From the NCBI RefSeq assembly GCF_004379255.2, contig NC_056049.1:5952001-6016000 (forward strand): DNA of 64,000 nt, given 5' to 3'. Position 1 is the stretch's first letter. Each line of letters begins with the position of its first letter. Below are positions 1 through 21,700 of this stretch, one piece after another. The notes under the pieces are model-generated. The model was not told the origin of the DNA and ran no database searches. It was given only the letters and a program-made list of their open reading frames with translations. Made by a program: the position numbers and the translations under genes. This DNA is from Salvia splendens. Its lineage: Eukaryota > Streptophyta > Magnoliopsida > Lamiales > Lamiaceae.

Positions 1-423
1 ATATCGACTTAAACTATTTTTTACAATTTTTTCAAGAGTGCAAAAAAGAAGTGACTCAACTCAGTTGCGACAAAGACAATAATAATTACAATACAAACAC
101 TATATTTTTTACTACTAAGTTATAAAAAATTCATCACAATAAAACGACATAGAGTAGTTGTTAAAAACTAGTACTAGTCCGCAACAAAAGATACGGTTTT
201 GAATCAAAACAAAAAGGTAACCTTTACTTGCTGTGGTAAGCCAAACAAATCCACCGTGGAATATCACAAACTTATTGCACTCTGCAAGTAATCCAATCGC
301 TGCCTAAGCACGAATTATCTTTGGATTACAAATTGTCAACAGGAATTCGTAGACTAAAATTTTGGCAAATAAACCAAATCGACACAAATATTTGGTAGGT
401 ACAATAAATATCTTCAAAGATGT
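1..423. other. 3' flank of VHA-F
   Basis: AT-rich sequence downstream of the VHA-F stop codon, presumably its 3'UTR and flank. Positions about 50-70 (gtgactcaactcagttgcga) resemble the subterminal part of local Stowaway MITEs, but no complete element can be delimited because the window starts here. Confidence 0.4.
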
Positions 424-3400
424 TCAACGCCTGTCAGAGGCAACGGATTCACTGGAGAATAGGTACTTCACTCTTGACAGAACGGAGTCGTGTGCTGGAT
501 CATATGGGTGATCCTTAGATGGGATCTCCAAGATGGCTGGGATTGGTTTGTTATAGCTGTCCACTAGAAACCGTATCATATTTGCTACCTGAAATGTTAA
601 AACAATAGATGCAATTAGGGATGTCAATCGGGCCAGCCCACCGGGTTTCGGGCCAACCCTATTCGGGTTGCGGGTCAATCGGGTGCGGGCTAATCGGGTT
701 GTTATTTTTTCGGGTTATAAAAGTTCAGCCCTAACCCTAAAAGCTCGGGTTTCGGGCTAGCCCATCGGGTTAATCGGGTTGCTACCGATAAAATTAACAT
801 GCGATCAATCCAATAAATAATGGTGAAAATTAGTTATATTTATAAAATGTAAAATATTTAATTATGATAAATTTGAGATATATGCGTAAACTCAAATATT
901 AACATGATCAAATACTAATATTTGAGATTTATGCAACATAAAACATAAACATCAAGAAATTTTAAAGCATGTTTAGAAATTTAAATATATTTTTTAGTGA
1001 ATTTGAAGTTTCTAATTCATTTATCTATTATTATATTAATAAAAACTTAATATATAATTTATATATTTAATATATAAAATGGAAAGTTATTTTTTCAGTA
1101 ATCTGTATTATAAAATAATCAATGAAGTGTCGAATTAGAGTCAAACAAATAGAACAATATAAATTTTATCGGGTTTCCGAGCCAGCCCATCGGGTTTTCG
1201 GGTCTGGCCCTAACGGGTTGCGGGTTAATCGGGTGCGGGCTAATCGGGCTGTAATTTTATCGGGCTGGAAATTTTCAGCCCTAACCCTATAAATTTGGCG
1301 GGCTATTCGGGTCAGCCCACGGGTTGCAGGCTAAATTGACATCCCTAGATGCAATCAAGTGCAAGCTTTTCAGACAGTTTGTAAATCTCTTCTACAATAA
1401 GCAATATCATGATTGGTTCCTCCCTCGGATAAACAAGACTGCACCAACTACCTCTGAATGCATTATTTAGTATTGAGCATGAAAAGAAATGAACGACTTA
1501 CATATTGACTGATCAAAACTATTGCAATGTCTTCTCTTGCTGTGAAATCTTTGAAGGCGTCTTCAATCTGTTTCACAGTAGTTTCTACAACAAAAGCGAT
1601 GATCTTCAATAAGAATCGTAAATGGCATCAACAACTTTACAGAAAAGAAATGCAAAGTCAATCTTTCTTAGCATGAACACACTCACAGAACAGACATCAT
1701 ACATGGGTCATTTAAAATCTTCATTATAAGAAGAGAGTTATAACTAATTTATTCTGATCTCAGAAGGAAAGCATTCCCCACTAATCAACCCCGTATATCT
1801 ATCCATATCACAGGGATTAGCCATGTGAAGATGATTATTATAAAAGATTTTTAATATGATTCCTAACTCAAGCCCATTTCTGGTTTCCATTTACACACTA
1901 ATTTAAACAAATTTTCCACACAAGAAAGTCCCTCCAAAATCCAAAGCACTAAATATCTTATACAAGTTCCAACAAAAAGAAACTAAGTAAAAGTAAAGTT
2001 TTACTATACACCTAAGCTCCAGAATACTGGAATGGTGTACACATTGATACTCAAAAAAGGTCAACATGTATAAAAAAACTATACTTACATAATAAAGAGA
2101 AATCTGTAAAATGATCTCGAAAGGCAGAATAAGACCAAATTCAGTCAACAAAAAATGCTTAATTCGTACAGCTTTTTAACAAACACCATTCCATACAGCA
2201 ATGTAAACGGTATATCAAAATACCAGAAGATATAATTCATCATAAATCATAAATATACTCCCTCCGTCCCAACTAAGTTGAAACATAACTTTTGGGCACG
2301 GAGATTAAGAAATTGTATTGAAAAGTATGAGAGAGGAATAAAGTAGGAAAGATAAAGAGAGAGTAAAGTAGGTGATGGAATAAAGTAAGAGTGATCAGAT
2401 GTTTTGTTTTTTGTCAAAAGGGGAAATGACTCAACTTAGTTGGGACATCCCAAAAAGGAATGCGACTCAACTTAGTTTGGACGGAGGGAGTACTTATCTT
2501 CGAGCCGGCACATTACCGAAGATTCAACTCTTTTGTAATTTAACATTATGTAGAGTGTTTTGTACATCATCTTCTTTCCAAAAAATTGAGGTTATATTTA
2601 CACATTTTGTTGCAATTATACAAACATAAATATGATAGACTAAGAAAGCATGATTTGGCATTGAGTTATTGCAGTCATTACATCCTAATTAAAATAACAA
2701 GTAGTATAAGTAAACACAGGCAGTAAACATACTTGAGTCAACTATGAGGTAATTTGTCTTCCTCCTCAAATCAACATTGCCAACTCCAGCCAACAAAAAT
2801 CCAGTAATTGTGTCCTACATTAATAAGGGTATCATGACATCTGTCAATATATTTGGATAAAAGAAAGAGCAGTAATTATAACAGACTTGGCTACATAAAT
2901 TCCTCCATCAGGTTTTCTTACATCAGAAATATAGAAAAACAAACAATAAAGGGACAGAACCCCATTAAAACACATAAAGCATTTCATTTAAAAGCATAGG
3001 TGACTGCTGCCTAAGTCTAATAACATTAATACCTAAAATTATCTTTTAGGAGTGACATGCAACTATTGTTCTGCTTCAAGCAGGGGCAGAGCCAGCTATT
3101 GGCTAGGTGGGCAAATGCGTTATACTACTAATTTCTATATATAGTTCAAGTTATTAACTGAATGCCCCTATTAAATTCTCAATAGTACCCTATATATTTT
3201 TGCCCTCTCCAGTATGATTTTCTGGCTACACCCATGGCTTCAAGCATGCATACACTATAGGACCCATTGACAGCATACGCACCAATAAGCTCGAGTCAGT
3301 AAATAAAATTCAAAACTAAAGGAGCAGTTTGATGCTATCAACGAATGCAAATTTAACTAACATGAGCAAGTTGAAGCTCTGGTCTTTACCAATTCAGTCA

Positions 3401-3619
3401 AGTAAGATGGTATGCTAATGGAGATTCTTTTGAAGGTTGGATTCCTTCTCTTATACTTAGAATTTGCTAAACTAAAGCAAGTCGAAATTCATGAAACAAT
3501 TTCAGATAATTTTAAAAAAAATCGAACAGATCAATAAAATAACAAATAATCGATACCTCGTCGGCGATCATAGCTATGAGCGCCGAACTATTGGTGCGGA
3601 TCTGAGGTTTGTTCGCCAT
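424..3619 (-). CDS. VHA-F: V-type proton ATPase subunit F (four coding exons)
   Basis: Subunit F belongs to the central rotor stalk of the vacuolar H+-ATPase V1 sector on vacuole and endomembranes, coupling ATP hydrolysis to proton pumping. I read coding exons at 3557-3619, 2733-2814, 1502-1584 and 424-588. All junctions are GT/AG and phases agree, giving 393 nt (130 aa plus stop), the usual length for plant VHA-F. The protein opens MANKPQIRTNSSALIAMIAD. It continues through a glycine-rich GFLLAGVGNVDLRR segment and QYVANMIRFLVDSYNKP, and ends KYLFSSESVASDRR. A probable 5'UTR intron lies at 3651-3775 (donor GAG|GTATTT, acceptor ATCAG|GTTTTT). All three coding introns hold a MITE: hAT in introns 1 and 3, Stowaway in intron 2. 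Without its MITE, intron 3 would be only about 173 bp. Identification comes from strong recall of the family sequence and no disabling change is seen. Confidence 0.95.
616..1347. mobile_element. Non-autonomous hAT element (MITE) in VHA-F intron 3
   Basis: The 732-bp element is bounded by terminal inverted repeats TAGGGATGTCAAT and ATTGACATCCCTA. It is flanked by a perfect 8-bp target duplication GATGCAAT (608-615 and 1348-1355), the length typical of hAT transposons. Both ends carry many short GGGTT/CGGGC motifs as subterminal repeats around an AT-rich core. No transposase is present. A relative with the same termini and a homologous core in the opposite orientation lies at 51643-52231. Confidence 0.93.
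2258..2490. mobile_element. Stowaway-type MITE in VHA-F intron 2
   Basis: The 233-bp element starts CTCCCTCCGTCCCAACTAAG and ends with the imperfect reverse complement (CTTAGTTTGGACGGAGGGAG). It is flanked by TA on both sides (2256-2257 and 2491-2492), the Tc1/mariner target. It is non-coding. Confidence 0.92.
3081..3236. mobile_element. Short hAT-like MITE in VHA-F intron 1
   Basis: The 156-bp insertion begins CAGGGGCAGAGCCAG and ends CTGGCTACACCCATG. It is bracketed by a perfect 8-bp duplication GCTTCAAG (3073-3080 and 3237-3244). The imperfect inverted termini and TSD length fit a hAT-derived MITE. No coding capacity. Confidence 0.82.
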
Positions 3620-3775
3620 TACTATTGAATCTCCACAATGAACCAAAAACCTGATTCCAAGCAGCAAAACGGTCAGAAATCAATCAAAACGAGAATTTAA
3701 TCCGGTTTCTTCAAATGTTTAAACCAGTAATACGAAAATCAGAAATACGAGACCAATCGAATGTTAGGAAAATAC

Positions 3776-4636
3776 CTCCGTGTAGATCGTGAAAGAGAGA
3801 TTCGATAAGATTTTGAGAACGCAGTTGATCAGCAATAATCGATGTGTATGTGGGAATAAGAAAGTTAAAAAAAAGGAAATATTTTATTTTAGGAGTTACC
3901 CCTCAGAAAATATACTATTGCAAATCTGACACTCAAGTCATGACTCATCACATCACGTGGTCTTGTATATTATTCCATTTCCATTAATCAATCACCGAAT
4001 AGGAATGAAATAAAGAACAAATACGTTTACTCCGTAATTGAACTAAAGTGGTCTTCCACTAAGAAAATCATTCATAGTATATGATTAAATCCACTTTTTG
4101 TAATTTGTTTAATTTTAGTTTGGGAAATTACGCAATGCATGTTACATTAATCTTGTAAAAAAACTTATTTTTAGGTACAACAATATTTTTTCCTTTGAAT
4201 TAACCAAACATCAAAAAATATTTTCTTTTGTGAAAAAAAAATGTGCAATAACACAATATTTTCGGAAAAAATAATTGAAATGATGACAAATTTATAAAAT
4301 AAATATGAAAGAAAATCATTATCCGCATTCCTAAACCAGTATTCATACTGTATAACTAATTTATTTCCATACACATTTCTGAAAGTCCCCTACAGTGGTG
4401 ACATGAAAGGTAAACTGTTTTAATGCGTAAATGAACTCAGAAATTTAAATTAATTTAACACAAAAGTAATTCAATACATTAGCCAGAGTTACACAAATGT
4501 TTTCATCATACACAAGAGATAAGAGAGAAGCAGAATGCATATCACAGACTTGCTTCAGACTACTACTCATCATAAAGTTGCCCTCAATAAATCGGAATAA
4601 GTTAAAGGAATGATAATACAGGTGGCTGCAAAAATA
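3776..4636. other. VHA-F leader and upstream region / WDR5 3' flank
   Basis: The first part (to about 3850) is the inferred first non-coding exon of VHA-F. The remainder is AT-rich and contains its promoter plus the 3' flank of the WDR5 gene. I see no ORF or repeat I can support here. Confidence 0.4.
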
Positions 4637-13581
<8,945 letters not shown>

Positions 13582-13634
13582 CTAAATTCTCTTTACCAAT
13601 TCAGGGGTTTTTGATGCTGGGTTTTGCATCGGAG

Positions 13635-13642
13635 TTTATATA
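13635..13642 (-). promoter_or_regulatory. TATA box of the WDR5 gene
   Basis: TATATAAA on the minus strand lies about 65 bp upstream of the WDR5 ATG (13569), leaving a short leader. It is the only canonical TATA near the start. Confidence 0.6.
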
Positions 13643-14128
13643 ACTTTTTCTTTTTCCCTTTTCCCATTTCCTCTTCCTTTTTGGAAAAAAAACTCACACC
13701 ATTAATTTTAAAATTTTGAAATAACAGCGTATTTAAATATTATGATCAAATTCTAATTATTCATCTTTCATTGAAATATTAAATCATAAAATTTTAATTT
13801 TTATCATTTATCCAATTTCTGAAAAAATTAATGTCTTTTGGTGATGCTAAAAACGATATTGTTTCAAAAAAAATTTAAAAATAAATAAGAACATAAAAAA
13901 ATAAAAATATTTATTATAGTGAAATACATTGTTTTAAAAATTATCAAAAGATACCATTTTATACACGGGATTGACCAGAATGCCAAAATTCATGATTTAA
14001 ATTATTATTAATCCTTAAATTTACTATAAGATCAATTCATTCAAATTACAACTAATTTATGATAATGAATTCATTAAGTTTAAATAAAACTTACTAATAA
14101 ATTGCAATTATGTTAGGGCAGAGCTTTA

Positions 14129-14815
14129 GAGCATCCACATCCGTGCTCTTGTCAACGAGCACGGATGTGAGTCCGGACCCACTTTTACTCTCTGCTCTTA
14201 GGCAAGAGCACAATACCCACCTCCGTGCTCTTCCGCAAGGACATACTCAAGGGTCCCACCATTCTATTATTCAATTTAAATAAAAACATTTTCACAATAT
14301 TAAAATGCATTAAAAATAACCGGAATAATATTACAAATTACAAAAAAATTTAAAATTACATAATTAAAATCCTAAAAATTAAAATTTTCTTCATTAAAGT
14401 CTTAAAAATTAAAAGTTACATAATTAAATTCATAAAATTAAAAAAACCCACTACTCGTGACTGAATTTCGCCCATATGGATTATGAATGTGTGTATTTAT
14501 AGATGATTTTGGGATTAATTTTTTTTAAAAAAATTTCAAAAAAATGGTAATAAAATCTGTATATTTTTGGGAATCCAAATATATATATTTTTTTATTTTT
14601 GGTATTATTTTCAATTTTTTAAAAAAAAGAAAAAAAAATGCCAACGGCCAATAGAAACGCGCCACGTCGCCCTGCTCGCTGGCACGGACGTGCTCTTAGC
14701 TAAGAGCAGCGTCGTGCCAGCAGCAAGAGCGCAGCGGCGGACCGTGGTGCCGTGCCGTGCCGCTGACGCGGACGCGGACGGACGGACAGCGGTGTGCTCT
14801 CCTCTGTGGATGCTT
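14129..14815. mobile_element. PIF/Harbinger-type MITE
   Basis: The 687-bp element is flanked by TTA (14126-14128 and 14816-14818), the PIF/Harbinger target. Termini are GAGCATCCAC and GTGGATGCTT. The body is AT-rich with a GC-rich right end. Two internal segments match the Harbinger remnant near 32.4-32.8 kb: TGTGTGTATTTATAGATGAT (14488-14507), the TATA region upstream of the transposase gene there, and AATAGAAACGCGCCACGT in the GC-rich end. It is therefore probably a deletion derivative of that family. No transposase remains. Confidence 0.82.
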
Positions 14816-15049
14816 TTAGTGCGCAAGAATTCAGACAAGTTCTTGTTTATTGAGAAAAGCAAAATCTTGCTTTAGCATTTTTTGTCTCTAGAAAATGCAG
14901 AGCGCTTGAGTTCTATTGAAGTGGAAAACTGGGCAACACAGACCAGAGGAGATGGATCTAATGAGAGAACAAATCATCTGAAGATCCTCTGTTTTTTCCC
15001 TCCTTGATATCTACAGCTCTAAAAACTGTTTTGCTGCCTCTACCGTCTG

Positions 15050-18000
15050 TTATAACTGCTTCACTACTTCGTATGCAGAAATATGCACCTCCGCGCATTC
15101 CGATTCCCACGAAAAATCCTTCACCATCCCATCTATTATCCTTCTATTCCACTCTAATGGATCGTTCTTCTGCAGATACACAACAACACTCGAGTCAAGA
15201 ATCAAGATATATATCCTCTATCGACATGAATGAAACATTTCAGAGAAAGATACAAACAATTTCATCTAATGCTTGGCCAAGAGACATATTCCCAAATGTA
15301 GAGTTGATATACTGTGAGAATCTACTTCTTTCGCTACTATCATTTCCAAAGTCCCTGCGAAAGATTATTGCACCCATGTGAGATTTGTCGCATCATAACA
15401 AGTGTGTCTAACCAGTACCATGTCAACTCATCACCTGAATCTGCTGTCGGTGACGTTTACAGGTATAGGAGCCATTTCATATTTTATGGCCTTCAGCTAT
15501 TGGAGTGGAAATGAGAGATGAGTTTTTGACATTGTGGACTTGTGGTTAACGTGTTTACAAGTATGAAACAAACACTTACGAGCACTTGAAGCAGATGATC
15601 GTCAAGAGATGGACAAAGCATTTTTATCAAATGATCAAATGTGACAGTTCTTCATCATATTCATCAATGAACCTCACATTTTTATCCTGCACAAATGATT
15701 AGTGTTGGGCATTAATTTAACATGAGTAGACTGGTAGTTATATACTACTAGTACTTATATTGATGGAAAGATAGTGAATGAAGTTCAAAGAATGACAATG
15801 TGCCATAGTTACAAAGGACAAAAAAAGGGAAAAGGGGAGAGTAGATCTAAATAACAGGATATTCAGAGAAATATCGAGGTCAAGACTCTTACACACAGGT
15901 ATAGTATATAATTCCATTGGGTTTTAGAACTATGAAATATCAACGGTGTACTGTAAATTGCGATGCTTCTGTTGTAACAGTGTAATGTCGTCACGTCTAG
16001 AGAATACAGTGAGAGGTCAGCCCCACTGCAATTCAAAATGACATAAGAAACTAGTTATATCAAAATATTCCTTTGAATATGATTTCAGGCATAACTATGT
16101 ATCAAAATTGCCTAAAGGTATATGCATTTCATTTCATAGATTACATGCTTTACAATGAACTATAGCATCAAAGAACTTCTAGTTTTGATTTTTCTAAATT
16201 TCATTGGTGGTGACTTAAAATGATTGGACTTGCATTTAGCAAAGAAAAGGTTGCCACTCAAGAATCCAAGAGAATAACTGCTTTCTTAGTACTCCCTCCG
16301 TCCGCGAATAGGAGTCCGATTTTTTTCCAGCACGAGTCTTAAGAAATGTTAAGAAAAATGGGTGAAAAAAAAGTTAGTGGTACATGGGTCCCACTTGTGT
16401 ATATTAGTTTTAAATGAAATGTGAGTGTAATGAGTAGGTGGAATGTGGGAACCTAATACCATTTATAGTAAAAATGAAACGGGGCTCCTATTCGCGGTCA
16501 GACCGAAATGGAAAACAGAGACTCATATTCGCAGACGGAGGGAGTATGAAGTATAAGCTGTTCCATCGTAGTATTACATTTTGAACATCTATATTAAAAA
16601 TGATGAGGGACCTAAATGAGTAACTGCAGCGAAAGTGATGATCCTTTACCCTTTGATCGTCTTAGAAAAACGACGCAGCTCAGCCAGAAATTCAGCATCA
16701 TTCATGAGAATAATGTCATGTATATCATCAGCCAAACCAACCCTTGAGTCAATCACTAGTCTTCTTAAATCAGATGCCTCTGTACTGCCAATCACTCCAT
16801 TAAGGACTAAAGCATCTATTCTGAGAAGCAACTCTGAGCTGATCGTAAGTTTATCTGTTTTATTGTGCAACGCAACAATAGATTAGCTTAGTAGCATTTC
16901 CTCTCTCCTTCTAATAAATTAATATTATGAATAGCACAAAATTAAGTCTTCCTAATGCATAAAGAATTAAAGATATTCTGTCCATATTATAGCATACTCT
17001 TCTGATTAATATGCATTCATGCTGCTTGACTAGAAGACCAACCCCATTTTGAATATTTGACTAAAAACTAGTTCACTGTCAACACAAGGTAAAACTCAGA
17101 AAAATGCCTACACTTGCCACTTGATATTGCAATTACTGAGAATAAGATTAAGCATTGCAGTGAAGTGAGAAGTGCATGCATTAGTAGTGTGGGAACCTTT
17201 TCTAGCAGTTGCCTGATTTTGCATCTCCAATTGCTCTATCCTCTGAAGCAATGAGTTCCTTTCGTTCTTTACCCTCCCGAGCTCTTCCATGGCCAGGAGA
17301 CGCTGTTTGTTCAAGTACATGATATCTGAACGGTAATCATCGGGCACAACATATTGCCAGCTAGATTAGATCCCCATTGGGCAAAGAGAATGTGACACAT
17401 ATACACGAGAAAGTAGACCGAACATACTCTGTTGAGCCTCTTCAAACAGCTGCCAAATGTCATTCCTCTTCCTCTCTTCCTTTCCATTAGCATCGACATC
17501 AAGGCTTCCCAACCTAATTGGTAAAAGGAATGAGGAATGAATAGTTTGGTGACTAATAAAAATCAGAAATTAAAAAAAAAGAAAAAAAAGAAGAAGGCTA
17601 TCTCTACATAGTACTATAACTTAGCACAAAGCACTTACTCCCTCGAGATAGGAGCTTTAGACAAGCCGTTGCTCTCTCCAGTGTTCCTGAAACAGTATTA
17701 CAGTAGTTCTAAGCTGATCCCCACAATCGAAATATTAGAAATTATCTAAATGAAAACATTCTACATGCGAATTACACAAGAAATCGATACAAAAACCAAC
17801 AGAATGTGGCATGTTAGAGCTTCAACAAGCTGTCAGTAGAGATACCACAATCCGCAGGACAGTACAGAAATGAGAAAGCATTTTACCAGCAAGGAAGCGA
17901 TGAGTAACAAATTGCAGCCAAATTTATGAATTCACGATGTAATGTAATCACAATTCAGTTGAGAATGGATATGAAAGAGACGGAAGCAACTGTATAATTC

Positions 18001-18058
18001 AGCGAAATATTACTAGAATTGGTACCTTGAGCAATTGAGGATTAGAGGCAGAGAGCAT
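15050..18058 (-). pseudogene. Starch synthase 5-like gene, catalytic core deleted
   Basis: Recognisable exons are 18026-18058 (possible start), 17639-17686, 17428-17513, 17197-17325, 16650-16854, 15580-15686, 15258-15354 and 15050-15169. All have GT/AG borders. The four central N-terminal exons join in frame and encode a coiled coil: DIWQLFEEAQQNIMYLNKQR, then MEELGRVKNERNSLLQRIEQ, then LLLRIDALVLNGVIGSTEAS. The C-terminal exons encode DKNVRFIDEYDEELSHLI, RFSQYINSTFGNMSLGQALD and EWNRRIIDGMVKDFSWESEC. These resemble plant SS5, a non-canonical starch synthase linked to granule initiation in plastids. The roughly 300-residue GT5 core expected between 16650 and 15686 is absent, and a Stowaway MITE occupies part of that gap. 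Exon 15580-15686 has tandem in-frame stops at 15624-15629, then recognisable homology in another frame. The putative first exon is out of phase with the second. Family assignment is from memory. Confidence 0.7.
16292..16544. mobile_element. Stowaway-type MITE in the SS5-like pseudogene
   Basis: The 253-bp element starts CTCCCTCCGTCCGCGAATAG and ends with the imperfect inverse (ATATTCGCAGACGGAGGGAG). TA lies at both sides (16290-16291 and 16545-16546). It sits in the stretch where the catalytic-core exons of the gene should be. Confidence 0.92.
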
Positions 18059-18240
18059 TTTCAGTGTCGTTTACTGATGTGTGGGGGAAAAGGAAATCTT
18101 GGGGTCGAAGTAGTGACGAGAATCTCCATAGTTGGAGAGTTGGAGTACCCTACTGAGAAGCTATATACATTTGTATATTGTGAGTTTTGGAAACACTCGG
18201 GAAGAAGATAAATCACCTTTTCGGTACGACACTAGTGATT

Positions 18241-18280
18241 ATAATTATAATTATAATTATAATTATAATTATAATTATAT
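18241..18280. repeat. (ATAATT)n microsatellite
   Basis: About six tandem copies of the self-complementary hexamer ATAATT, able to extrude as an AT hairpin. Confidence 0.9.
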
Positions 18281-18310
18281 TAATTTAAATTTGTATTTGT
18301 AGAATGTGAG

Positions 18311-18398
18311 ACCTAACTACGTAAAAATGAATTATGACAATTATTGAGGGACGAATCGAAATAGAAATGAGTGACAATTAATTGGAGACGGAGGGAGT
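18311..18398. mobile_element. Stowaway MITE remnant
   Basis: Only the right end is clear: GAGACGGAGGGAGTA at about 18386-18400, with partly complementary sequence (ATTGAGGGACGAATC) to its left. No matching left terminus with TA was found, so this is a truncated copy. Confidence 0.45.
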
Positions 18399-18726
18399 AA
18401 TTGCTTAGTATTTGCCCATGTCGGTAAACAGAGTCATTGCGTTTAATCGAATAACATATCCAACATTCTCTATGGTGTGTGGATATTAAATGGGGAGTAT
18501 ATAAATAATCCAACATTCCACTGGTGTATAGCATCGAAATCATTGATATTCATCTTCTAACTCGTACACATAATCGATGAAATAATTAATCTTACATGGG
18601 CATTCGGTACAGTTTGATAAAAGCTATGCAGCTTAAACTTGATACATAATTTATTGATTCAATATGAGAAAACCATGGATTGATCATCTTCATAACTGTT
18701 TATTTATTTATGTTGGGGTAAGCCAC

Positions 18727-21700
18727 TCAGAAAACAGGACCAGCAGCAAGAATTTCATCGGTGAGCTTGCCGTCCTTGCCAATCTTATGAGCCACAAATC
18801 CTCCAAAGTTGTTCTTGAAAAGCCCACCTAGTTTCAGCAGAGTCTCCTTGTAAGCTTTTTCATCCGTCCACTGCCATTCAACACACCAAACAAATCAGTA
18901 ATCAACACAAATATATTACTCCTATAACACAGAAAAGGTAGTACTACTATAATTAATCTCACAGTGTTCATGGGCTCCAATATATCTGAAGGCACACCCT
19001 CAACCGCAGTCGGAATCTCAAGCCCGAAAACCTCTGTTCGCTTGTATTCCGCCTTCAACAGGCTACCCGAGTGGATCGCATCAATGATCTTACGAGTGTA
19101 TGCTAGTTTGATACGGCTCCCAGACCCATATCTGAATGATAAAAAAGAAGAAGGTACCATCAGATTGTAAATTCTTCTGTAATGACAATCAGATTTTTAA
19201 GAAGACAGATGCTTAGTTAGTTAGTTAGTTATAATATTTCTTTACCTTCCACCTGACCAGCCTGTGTTAACTAGCCACCCAGTAGCACCATGCTTCTGCA
19301 TCTTTTCCGCCAACATGGCCGCGTATTTTGTAGGATGCAGCATTATAAATGCTGCCCCGAAACAGGCTGAGAATGTTGCTTGTGGTTCCTTGATTCCTTC
19401 TTCAGTGCCAGCAACCTGTATACAAATTCAAGTTGGTGAGATCTGAATGATTAAATGAGTTTCACGTGGATAGGCGAAGTTCCTACCAGAGCAGTGTAGC
19501 CACTGATGAAATGATACATTGTTTGAGCCAGGGTGAGCTTGCTCACTGGTGGAAGCACGCCAAATGCATCGCATGCCAGGAGTATGACATTCTTCGGGTG
19601 TGAGGCGACACACGGAATTTTGGCATTGGGGATATATTCGATAGGATAGGCCGCTCGAGTGTTCTCTGCAAATAAATGGAAATCAGTAACAGAATCCAGA
19701 CACTTCCAAAGAATGCCAACTGAATTCATGTATTATTACCTGTGACAGATTTGTCAGAGTAATCCACTTCTCTGGTGTGCTCATCAAATACCACATTCTC
19801 CAACACTGACAGAATATGACAATGAAAAGATAAGATAATTGGTTATGCAAGTGCTGCAGAGATAAGGTTTTTTATGGGTTTGAAAATGACAAAACTGAAT
19901 TGGAATAATACCAGTTCCAAACTTGATAGCATTCCAAATGTCTGGCTCCTTCTCCCTTGACAGATCGATGCACTTTGCATAGCAGCCACCTTCAATGTTG
20001 GATACACCGTTATCACTCCAGCAGTGTTCGTCATCTCCAATTAGGTAGCGGTTGTGATCAGTGGACAGGGTAGTTTTTCCAGTGCCTAAAATGTGCATGA
20101 ATGTAAAGAAGCGTAAATATGCATTCGGTACAGAGAAGCAAATATCTTTGTTTCAACTCAAGCTCAGAGTAAGATGAGTGGACACATGTGGGGTTTGGCA
20201 AAGGGAAAGCAAGCCCCTCATCGGAATGCTGACCCGATGAGACTTTACCTGATAAGCCAAAGAAGAGAGCGACGTCTCCATCTTTGCCCATATTGCAACC
20301 AGAATGTAGTGACAGAATTTGACGCTTAGGCATGAGATAGTGCATTACACTGAAAAGGCCTTTCTTCATCTCCCCGGCATACTGGGTGCCGAGGATGACC
20401 ATTTCTCTTCTAGCAAGGTTTAAATCTATGCTAGTGGAGGATGTCATGTAGTGTGTGTAACGATTACATGGGAACTGTCCGGCATTGTATATAGTGAAGT
20501 CCGGAGTACCAAAGTTCTCCAGCTCTTCAGCTGTGGGTCGGATACACCTGCGACCGACCCAGTTATCCACTTGTACAAATAACTAATATATCATTTTACT
20601 TTGGAACCTTTCTGCTGTAGCTAAACCTTATGCAGCTCTCTCAGACCTCTCACATAATAATATCAAGGAGTATATCATGATTCAAGACACAGATTCACAT
20701 TTTCAAATAAAACTTCAAAAACTTATCTGGTTGGGCTTATGATCACATAGAACTGCAAATAAGAACATCACGATGAAAAAGAATAAGAGTCAATTCCATT
20801 CACTTACATGTTGTGCATGAACAAGGAATGATAAGCCCTGGCTGACACTATCCTAACTTTGATACGGTTCTGTGGATCCCAGTTCAGGAATTGATCATTC
20901 ACAAAGACCTGAACATAAAAGAGTGAACCTTCAAGCAGCTTCTATAACATATACTTAAAACATTAGATTTTTTATATTAAAACAAATTCTTGAATTCCAT
21001 ATCATCGAACTGAATCGAAGATTATTGGACGCCGCGCCGCTTATAGTTGAATATTTTAGTAATTTATAGTACCGAATCTAAAAGATAAGATGGTGAGCAA
21101 AAAAGGGGCAGAAAGGGAATAAGAGAAACGGCCGAGACTCCACCGCTCAAAGGATAGGATAGAAGGATGGCAATAAAGCACTAGAGAACAAAACTCTCTC
21201 CGGACTTTCTACACAAATTTTTCTACTAATAATTATAGACTATACGGTTTCTGAAGCTACAAATCAGCACTAAATGTTCATTTTTTAAAATCATTTAAGC
21301 CCTCTGGTTGATGGAAGGTGCAGATCATTAACACGATTCAACAAGCTTGTATACTATTTAAATAAATTAATCAACAAATCATTGGATACAAAAGAAGTTC
21401 AGTGAATAGTTTTCAGTATCTTTGCAGGGACCTACTAAAAAGACTTATCTCACTAATTAAAGTTTGGTATGCAAGAAATCAGTGCACTGACACGCTACAC
21501 AGTTTTTCTGCATTTCAACATATAGAAAATACTTTGTAGTAGATGATAGAAAAAGATTACCTTGTCCAATGAATTCAAATAATCGACGGCTCTTTCTCTG
21601 TTCACCATAAATGTCTGCTCATCCATTTCAATGTTTGGTGATCCCCTAATACACATGGACAATTAATCAATCGTTGGATGTACAACTTTTTGTGGAAAGT

